A stretch of 45,395 nt of DNA, taken from assembly GCF_003171715.1 (NCBI RefSeq), contig NZ_QGHL01000011.1, forward strand, positions 1-45,395, in the 5' to 3' direction. Each line of letters opens with the position of its first letter. Position 1 is the first letter of the stretch. Positions 40,644 through 45,395 of this stretch are shown piece after piece. The position numbers were made by a program, and so were the translations under genes. A model generated the notes under the pieces. That model ran no database searches, was not told the origin of the DNA, and was given only the letters and a program-made list of their open reading frames with translations. Source of the DNA: Novosphingobium meiothermophilum. Its GTDB lineage: Bacteria; Pseudomonadota; Alphaproteobacteria; Sphingomonadales; Sphingomonadaceae.

Positions 40644-40660
40644 TCAGGAAAGCGTGATTA
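40644..40660 (-). promoter_or_regulatory. Putative phage RNA polymerase promoter after the polymerase gene
   Basis: Minus strand reads TAATCACGCTTTCCTGA, directly after the polymerase stop codon and before the 23-bp repeat. It would drive the replication genes. Confidence 0.5.
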
Positions 40661-43162
40661 TCAGGCAAAGAGATAGCGCGAAGATTTGACCTGGGTCAGA
40701 TCCAGTGTGCCCTTCTCCGGCGGTAGTGGAACCTCGGCCGCCCATTCCGGCGGCAGCTGGCGGCAGACCTCCGCATAGAGCTCCGCCAAGTGGTCCTTCT
40801 CATATTGCTGGACAAACGTCTCCCTCAGTATCGTGACCAACCTGTCGGTGTCCGCGGCGTGGGTCCCGAAGCTGTCGTGAATAACTGCAAGGCTGCCGAT
40901 GCCGGCCGCTTTCGCCCCTCGACCGACCGCCCGCAGATGCGCAGCGTCCATCGAGTGAACGTAGTTCGGCGCGATGCCGTTCGCCTGACCTCGCCCATCG
41001 AGCGCAGAGCTCTCGACAGCGAGCGTCACCTTGATCGGGCGGCCCTGCCAGTGGACCTTGACTCGCTCACCATAGGTCACGCGGTAGGCCTGACGAACCA
41101 GGAGCCCGTCAGGAGTCGTCCACTCGAGCGCCACGTTGGCGTCAGAAGCCACCTTGGCGACCTTCCGCAGCCAGTCCATCGCGTCCGAAGCAGCACTCAC
41201 AATTTCGGACACCGCCCTGAATAGCACATGGCTGAGGTAGAGGGCCGCTTGGTAGTTGTCGGCACCTCCGAGGTGAGGCGGCTCACCCCGCGCTGCGTTC
41301 TCGGCGTCGATCTCCCGGAGGGTCTGGAGGATCATGTCCTGCATTCCGAAGCGGGTCGCCGAGTAGACGAACGTCATGGTCGGTCGCTTGGCAATCTTGC
41401 GGGTAACCTTCCCGCCCAGCCAAGGGTTCGTGATGGTCTCCTCATACTCCTCGCCGTCCTTCGTCCGGCGCTTGATGGTGATGGTCGGCTCACCATCGAC
41501 GACCTCTTGGGCCCTTGCGGAGACCGTGCGGTAGACGTCCTGAGGCACCTCGGCCGGCACCAGGTTCACCGCAGCGCCCCCTACCGGATCTCGAAGGAGC
41601 GCGCTGAAGTGCTGGAGGCCGGAGTTGGACCCGTCCAGCGGGATCGGCAGATGCGAGACGAAGCCGGGGCCCTCGTTGAGGAACCCTGCGAACTCGATAC
41701 AGGCCGCAAGGGCCATCCACGGGCTATCCGCGGTGGCCCAGAAGCGGCGACCGTCGAGGGGGAACAACGCGCTGTCAACAATGTCCGCAACGTGGTCCCA
41801 GGTCCACTGGTGGCGCTCCGCAAAGGAGACCTTGTCGACCCCGAACAGGTTGGCGATATGGACCGCCAGCCAGTAGGCCCCGCTCTCGCCCAGAGGCTTG
41901 CCCTCGGCGAAGCGCAGCAGCGCCTTCCCGATGTCATCGGACTGCGGGTGCAGCCCGGTCGCCGGGATGGGGTAGATGCGGCCCCGGAAGTCCATGTTGT
42001 GAGGGAACCAGAAGGCTTCCTCGTCGACGAACCTCTCGGCCAGCCAAAGGCGCTGCTGGAGACCCAGGCGACGCGCACGGAGGTTTGCGTTGGCCTCGTG
42101 GATCTGTGCGGCTTCCCGCTTCCAGGTCCTCAGGGCCTCCGTGTCGGTCTCCATGCCTTCGATGCGCGGGGGCAGGGGTGTGTCGTCTCGGGCGGGGAGG
42201 CCGGCGATGGAGCCGCCACTATCCCAGACCTCACGGATGGTCCGCAGGATGTCCCGATTGATCTGCCAAGGGGTCTCCTGGATATGGTTGACCGCCTCGT
42301 AGACCAGGGACAGGTCGGTGTCCCGCAACCGGTCCTGGTAGTCCTTGCCGGGGGCCTTTACGAGGCGCTTGCCGGTCACCTTGCCGAGGTAGCCTCCGGT
42401 GAACGGGGTGCGCCACCGGCGCGGCCGGACGACCATCGGCATCAGCATCGGGTCGAGGAGCTCGCAGCGGGCGTGTTGCTGTTCGAGCCAGTGCTCGACC
42501 GCCTCGGTGGGCCGGATCATGTAGACCTTGTCGCGGGCGTTGACGGCCGTCAGGTCGACTGCAAAGAAACCCGTGGCTTCGATAAGGCAGTCGAGGGCGA
42601 AGGACCCCAGGTGGATCTTCTCCTTGGTGGAGATCTTCTCCCGCGCCCCCTCCTTCTCGAGGAGCTCACGAATAGCCCGCTGACGCTTGGCACTCACGCG
42701 CCCCTTGGCTTGCTGCGCCTTGACCAGGCCACGGTAGCCGGGCTTATTCTCCTTCGAGAACACGACCATCTCGACGTGGTCGATGATGGCCTCGCCCAGC
42801 TGGCGGGAGGTGGTCTGGAACGTCGACCGGGAGACCGAGGCGTTGAGCGCCACGCGGCCGGCCAGATAGGCGACCTCTTCAGGGGAGGCGACCTCCAGCC
42901 ACTTGATTGCCGAGTGCCGGCGACCGGCGGCTCCCGAGTTGGCAGCTTCGAGCTTCTCTCTCAGGAGGTCGGCAGTGGGCTTCACGGTCTGCTTGAGGAG
43001 GGCCTGGCCGGGAGGCAGGTTGGCTTCCTCATCGGGGCCGTTGAGGTCCTCGCCGGTTCGCCAGGGGAGCGGGCGGTTCTGACGGTAGCGGGTGGCGCCG
43101 AGGGAGTGAGCCTCAGCTTCCAGATCCAGCTGGCGTCGGATCAGATCTCTTGTTTCAACCAT
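40661..43162 (-). CDS. Single-subunit DNA-dependent RNA polymerase (T7 gp1-like)
   Basis: 833 residues (T7: 883), ATG at 43162 with GAGAGG upstream; an ATG 21 bases earlier is less well placed. T7-family motifs: A with DGSNSGLQHFSALLRDPVGG (Asp510), B with KIAKRPTMTFVYSATRFGMQ (Lys592, Tyr600), C with VIHDSFGTH (Asp763). GIAPNYVHSMDAAHLR precedes motif C as in T7. The C-terminus ends YLFA, comparable to FAFA of T7, where it closes the active site. It transcribes middle and late phage genes from its own promoters. Confidence 0.98.
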   Translation of the reverse strand: MVETRDLIRRQLDLEAEAHSLGATRYRQNRPLPWRTGEDLNGPDEEANLPPGQALLKQTVKPTADLLREKLEAANSGAAGRRHSAIKWLEVASPEEVAYLAGRVALNASVSRSTFQTTSRQLGEAIIDHVEMVVFSKENKPGYRGLVKAQQAKGRVSAKRQRAIRELLEKEGAREKISTKEKIHLGSFALDCLIEATGFFAVDLTAVNARDKVYMIRPTEAVEHWLEQQHARCELLDPMLMPMVVRPRRWRTPFTGGYLGKVTGKRLVKAPGKDYQDRLRDTDLSLVYEAVNHIQETPWQINRDILRTIREVWDSGGSIAGLPARDDTPLPPRIEGMETDTEALRTWKREAAQIHEANANLRARRLGLQQRLWLAERFVDEEAFWFPHNMDFRGRIYPIPATGLHPQSDDIGKALLRFAEGKPLGESGAYWLAVHIANLFGVDKVSFAERHQWTWDHVADIVDSALFPLDGRRFWATADSPWMALAACIEFAGFLNEGPGFVSHLPIPLDGSNSGLQHFSALLRDPVGGAAVNLVPAEVPQDVYRTVSARAQEVVDGEPTITIKRRTKDGEEYEETITNPWLGGKVTRKIAKRPTMTFVYSATRFGMQDMILQTLREIDAENAARGEPPHLGGADNYQAALYLSHVLFRAVSEIVSAASDAMDWLRKVAKVASDANVALEWTTPDGLLVRQAYRVTYGERVKVHWQGRPIKVTLAVESSALDGRGQANGIAPNYVHSMDAAHLRAVGRGAKAAGIGSLAVIHDSFGTHAADTDRLVTILRETFVQQYEKDHLAELYAEVCRQLPPEWAAEVPLPPEKGTLDLTQVKSSRYLFA

Positions 43163-43344
43163 GGGTGCCTCTCCCTCAACCATCCCAAGAAATTGCCAAG
43201 CTCATCGGCTCGGATACGTTCCTTCATGGAAGCTCGGGCGCTTCCACCAGGGAGTGCCGCTGAATTGTGGAGTGTGGTTATCCGTTTGCGGAGCTCCTTT
43301 TGTATGCAGGCAATCTCTGCATGACGTGCCTCTGACTTGCTCAT
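43141..43344 (-). CDS. Small hypothetical protein, 67 aa
   Basis: ATG at 43344 overlapping the upstream stop (ATGA). MSKSEARHAEIACIQKELRK, then RASMKERIRADELGNFLGWL; basic and helical. Overlaps the polymerase start by 22 bp, so the two are coupled. Not recognised. Confidence 0.6.
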   Translation of the reverse strand: MSKSEARHAEIACIQKELRKRITTLHNSAALPGGSARASMKERIRADELGNFLGWLRERHPWLKQEI

Positions 43345-43535
43345 CCGCACTGGCTCCCAGACACCTTTAAGACCACCGCAAGGGAGACCAGAGAGAACAC
43401 TCCGAACAAGGCTTCCCACTGGCCGATGCTCAGCTCGGTCACCAATCCCCAGAACGGAGAGAAGGCAGCGAGAACTCCCAGAAGGAAGACTAGGCAGACG
43501 GCCACGCGGGCGTCACAAAGTATCTTAGTGAACAC
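43341..43535 (-). CDS. Small membrane protein, 64 aa
   Basis: GTG at 43535 with AGGAG 6 bases upstream. Two membrane helices: VAVCLVFLLGVLAAFSPFWG and WEALFGVFSLVSLAVVLKV. Unknown; possibly a membrane-acting phage factor. It lies between the promoter/repeat block and the polymerase, in the region where circular integrase-bearing T7-like genomes place accessory genes. Confidence 0.6.
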   Translation of the reverse strand: MFTKILCDARVAVCLVFLLGVLAAFSPFWGLVTELSIGQWEALFGVFSLVSLAVVLKVSGSQCG

Positions 43536-43576
43536 ACAAGTCTCCTTAGTGAATACATGAGGATCGCCCTCCGGGC

Positions 43577-43599
43577 TCCCCGAAGAATGGAACTTAATT
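43577..43599 (-). repeat. 23-bp repeat unit A (upstream of the polymerase operon)
   Basis: Matches 40605-40627 with one mismatch. On the minus strand it follows the promoter motif at 43601-43618 within two bases and runs into a small GCCC/GGGC hairpin (43566-43575). The promoter-plus-repeat unit therefore occurs on both sides of the RNA polymerase gene. Confidence 0.7.
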
Positions 43600-43600
43600 G

Positions 43601-43618
43601 TCAGGGAAGCGTGAGGGT
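43601..43618 (-). promoter_or_regulatory. Putative phage RNA polymerase promoter upstream of the polymerase operon
   Basis: Minus strand reads ACCCTCACGCTTCCCTGA and encodes the last codons and stop (LTLP) of the upstream gene. It would let the polymerase stimulate its own operon. Confidence 0.5.
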
Positions 43619-44011
43619 CGTCTTCCCGTCGGCCACTTTCATAGCCACGAGCGCCTTGCCGGCTCGGTCGCGGATCGAGATGCCATCGCCGGGGAGGAGG
43701 CTTACGGTCAGCCCGGTCCCCGCAACGGAGACCTCTTGGAACGTTAGGGCGTCCTCACGGACCGTCCCACCGGGGTAGCGGGTGACGCCAAGGAAGCGCG
43801 CAGGGGCAGGGCCTCCGAGCTTGGCTGCGTCCGGGTTGTGCCCCGAGAGGGCGCTGCGGGCTTCTCTGAGTTTACCGTCGAGATCCCGCTGGCGGGTCCG
43901 AGCATACTTGAGGTCCTCGTGAGCTTCACTGAGGTCGTTGAAGACCGTGGGCCAGAGCCGATGGGCGAGAGTGCATCGCCACTTGGCGATGAGGGATCGG
44001 AAGCGGTTCAT
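43601..44011 (-). CDS. Hypothetical phage protein, 136 aa, first gene after attR
   Basis: ATG at 44011 with GGAGG 7 bases upstream. N-terminal helical region (MNRFRSLIAKWRCTLAHRLW), a coiled-coil-like part (DLKYARTRQRDLDGKLREAR) and a C-terminal beta-rich part (GTGLTVSLLPGDGISIRDRA, then AMKVADGKTTLTLP). Not recognised. It is next to attR, and in the circular phage it lies between attP and the polymerase; its 3' end is also a promoter motif. Confidence 0.68.
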   Translation of the reverse strand: MNRFRSLIAKWRCTLAHRLWPTVFNDLSEAHEDLKYARTRQRDLDGKLREARSALSGHNPDAAKLGGPAPARFLGVTRYPGGTVREDALTFQEVSVAGTGLTVSLLPGDGISIRDRAGKALVAMKVADGKTTLTLP

Positions 44012-44041
44012 GTCACAGCCTCCTGTCACGGTGCGCAAAGG

Positions 44042-44091
44042 TGTGCCAATGCGTCCCTAGATGGGTATGCCAATGGCGCACTACGCCAATC
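44042..44091. repeat. Three GCCAAT-type direct repeats beside attR (candidate arm sites)
   Basis: TGTGCCAATG (44042-44051), TATGCCAATG (44066-44075) and TACGCCAATC (44082-44091), all in the same orientation and 16-24 bp apart. They lie inside the prophage, 35 bp from the att core. Short direct repeats at this place are typical integrase arm-binding sites. Confidence 0.55.
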
Positions 44092-44126
44092 GGCCTGAAA
44101 AACGGGAGACTTCTGCGGGTTCGGTT

Positions 44127-44141
44127 CCACCCTCTCCGCCA
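44127..44141 (+). repeat. attR core (15-bp direct repeat)
   Basis: CCACCCTCTCCGCCA, identical to the tRNA-Ser 3' end at 1516-1530, preceded by a degenerate T-arm (GGGTTCGGTT). No tRNA precedes it, as expected for the displaced 3' copy. Confidence 0.9.
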
Positions 44142-44461
44142 ACATCTCAATGCGAATCAATGAGATGGGCCTTCCGGGGTCAGAAAATCCCTAGCTTCCG
44201 CGCCGTTTTGCTGATTGCGACCGAACCCCAGAGACTGACGGACACGCCAAAATCGGTCTCTGATCGGCTTTTGTCTCTTTTCACCCGAACCTCTGCTGAA
44301 AAGGTTCGGTCTGGAAAAGTGACGGATTTACTGGGTTTTTCCGATCAACTTCAACCGAACCTTTTGGCTCTAATCACGGCAGGGAAGTGGGTGGAGAACC
44401 GGAGGTGCCCGCTGCCCGTCTGCCTCAATTATTGCTGCGTCGGGCGCCTGTGGACACAACC
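44142..44461. other. Host intergenic region right of attR
   Basis: 320 bp, less GC-rich than the prophage. No convincing gene. It repeats the word CCGAACC / GGTTCGG several times (about 44220, 44286, 44306, 44353). The plus-strand frame 44061-44564 that crosses it spans the att site and is not credible as a gene. Confidence 0.5.
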
Positions 44462-44986
44462 TCAGTTTCGCACGCGAAGCCCAAGTTCTGACAATGCAGC
44501 CGTAACATCAGGCTTCAAGGTCCATCGATTGTCCGACGACAGATCCGCGAGAATTCCGCTGTAAAAGTCGGCTGGACGCACTTCCGACTTTGGTGCGGGC
44601 CAGAGGTATATCGCACGATTGGCGCACATCGTGCCGAAATGCATGTGCCATGACTGGGCGCCCCATCCGAGGGCCTGCGAAAGTTCGGTCGATGTTGAAC
44701 CGGGATTATCCAGCAAGACCTGAATGATCTTGGCTTCAGTCTCAGACATTGGGTTCATCTGAAAGGCCTCAACCACACGAGCCGAGATCTCCAGGCCGTT
44801 TAGGCGATCTACAAGAGCCTTATGCTCTGCCGCTTCGAGTTCACCAAGAGCGTCAACAACCTTGGAAGCAGCCAATTTCTGGTCCGCATTTCCGGTATCT
44901 CGAAGTTTCTCCGCATTAGCCCGGACGCGATCACGCTCCTGATGCGACATTCCGGGCAGCGCCGAGATGATCTTGTCTACGTTCAC
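44462..44986 (-). CDS. Hypothetical host protein with C-terminal winged-helix-like region
   Basis: 174 residues from the GTG at 44986 that overlaps the upstream stop (GTGA), with GGAG 7 bases upstream. The N-terminal half is helical (SALPGMSHQERDRVRANAEK, then LGELEAAEHKALVDRLNGLE). The C-terminal half (MSETEAKIIQVLLDNPGSTS, then TELSQALGWGAQSWHMHFGT) looks like a winged-helix DNA-binding domain. Not recognised. Coupled with the 69-aa ORF. Confidence 0.65.
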   Translation of the reverse strand: MNVDKIISALPGMSHQERDRVRANAEKLRDTGNADQKLAASKVVDALGELEAAEHKALVDRLNGLEISARVVEAFQMNPMSETEAKIIQVLLDNPGSTSTELSQALGWGAQSWHMHFGTMCANRAIYLWPAPKSEVRPADFYSGILADLSSDNRWTLKPDVTAALSELGLRVRN

Positions 44987-45192
44987 TGCCCCACTCCCGC
45001 TTCCTCGATCCATGCGCAATATTCCGCGGCATGTAACCCGTCGTAGTTTTCCATGCCTGGCTTGGTCAGCCAACCTTTGGGGGACACGTAGCTGTAGATG
45101 CTCCGGATTGGCCTCTCATGCCACGAGATGTTGAACGCGGCGAGCTTTGGAAAGAAGGTGAGGCCGGCATTGATGGGCAGGTGATCGTGCAC
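44983..45192 (-). CDS. Small host protein or 3' fragment of a broken gene, 69 aa
   Basis: Begins at a GTG immediately after an in-frame TAG; the sequence upstream of the TAG in the same frame is also protein-like (VHSFQPYYERTGHWQALAW). Within the ORF: AGLTFFPKLAAFNISWHERP, then YSYVSPKGWLTKPGMENYDG. Either a small gene or the remnant of one interrupted by a stop and by the nearby IS element. Family not recognised. Confidence 0.45.
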   Translation of the reverse strand: MHDHLPINAGLTFFPKLAAFNISWHERPIRSIYSYVSPKGWLTKPGMENYDGLHAAEYCAWIEEAGVGQ

Positions 45193-45300
45193 CTACCATG
45201 CTAGCGCCTGCCAGTGTCCGGTGCGTTCATAGTAAGGTTGGAAGCTGTGCACGACAATGCAAGCCGTCGCGCCCATACAGCCATCCGCATCGCGTCGGTC

Positions 45301-45395
45301 TGAGGTGGTGCCGGTTTTCTGGACAGGGTGTTAAGCTACTCCCGACCTGAAGGACTGGCACGGGAATGAAGACGACGAGAAAGCGCTACAGCGCC
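45301..45395 (+). mobile_element. IS3-family insertion sequence, left end (cut by window)
   Basis: The terminal repeat-like TGAGGTGGTGCCGGTTTTCT begins with TG and is followed by a start codon at 45366 whose product begins MKTTRKRYSA, the usual start of the OrfA transposase subunit of one IS3 group. The element continues beyond the window. Confidence 0.8.
45366..45395 (+). CDS. IS3-family transposase OrfA, N-terminus only
   Basis: Ten residues, MKTTRKRYSA, are visible before the window ends. OrfA of IS3 elements carries an N-terminal helix-turn-helix that binds the terminal repeats and is fused to OrfB by -1 frameshifting. The match is short but characteristic and is supported by the repeat 65 bases upstream. 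Confidence 0.75.
   Translation, partial: MKTTRKRYSA

Noticed and set aside
41228..43324. 698-codon plus-strand frame
   Set aside because: Antisense shadow of the RNA polymerase gene.
44061..44564. Plus-strand frame of 167 codons over attR
   Set aside because: It spans the phage-host junction and repeats; not a plausible gene.

Overview
The window is a GC-rich bacterial chromosome fragment carrying a complete-looking temperate T7-like podovirus (Autographiviridae-type gene set). The host is probably an alphaproteobacterium, and the ABC-2 permease, HspQ and tRNA-Ser neighbourhood would fit a sphingomonad; that assignment is inference, not proof. Host DNA occupies about 1-1530 (end of an ABC-2 permease gene, hspQ, tRNA-Ser with anticodon CGA) and 44142-45395 (two small uncharacterised genes and the left end of an IS3-family element).

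The prophage spans about 1516-44141, roughly 42.6 kb, and is bounded by a perfect 15-bp direct repeat taken from the 3' end of tRNA-Ser. Every well-supported phage gene lies on the minus strand, so transcription runs from high to low coordinates. In that order the layout is: (i) attR with candidate integrase arm sites and three small genes; (ii) a single-subunit phage RNA polymerase; (iii) DNA metabolism: gp2.5-like SSB, RusA resolvase, GH24 lysozyme, HTH protein, gp4-like primase-helicase, DUF3310 protein, nucleotidyltransferase, T7-type DNA polymerase, HNH protein, a spanin pair and a gp6-like exonuclease; (iv) structure: gp7.3-like protein, portal, scaffold, capsid, decoration protein, a rho-independent terminator, tail tube proteins A and B (B split over two ORFs) and internal virion proteins gp13-gp16; (v) holin, small and large terminase and a large tail fibre with a probable esterase domain; (vi) a 1.4-kb gene-free stretch, 8083-9517, that probably holds the virion DNA ends, with CTTAAGG repeats and a host-type early promoter; (vii) a cluster of about 17 small, mostly unknown early genes; (viii) a lysogeny module of a lipoprotein-like gene, a winged-helix regulator with a palindromic operator, and the tyrosine integrase next to attL.

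Read as a circle, this gives: virion left end, early genes, regulator, integrase, attP, RNA polymerase, replication, structure, lysis and packaging, right end. The lysogeny cassette therefore sits between the early genes and the polymerase. A recurring 18-20 bp motif (core CTCACGCTTCCCTGA, with the same TAACCCTCAC block as the T3 promoter) marks eight sites on the coding strand and one inverted site. It is the best candidate for this phage's polymerase promoter.

The points most worth checking are the lysogeny switch in a T7-type phage, the promoter family (one copy facing backwards, two embedded in stop-codon ends of genes), the split tail tubular protein B, a frame break in an early gene, an M23-like domain in gp15 that has lost its first zinc ligand, an esterase-like insertion in the tail fibre, and the many unknown early genes.
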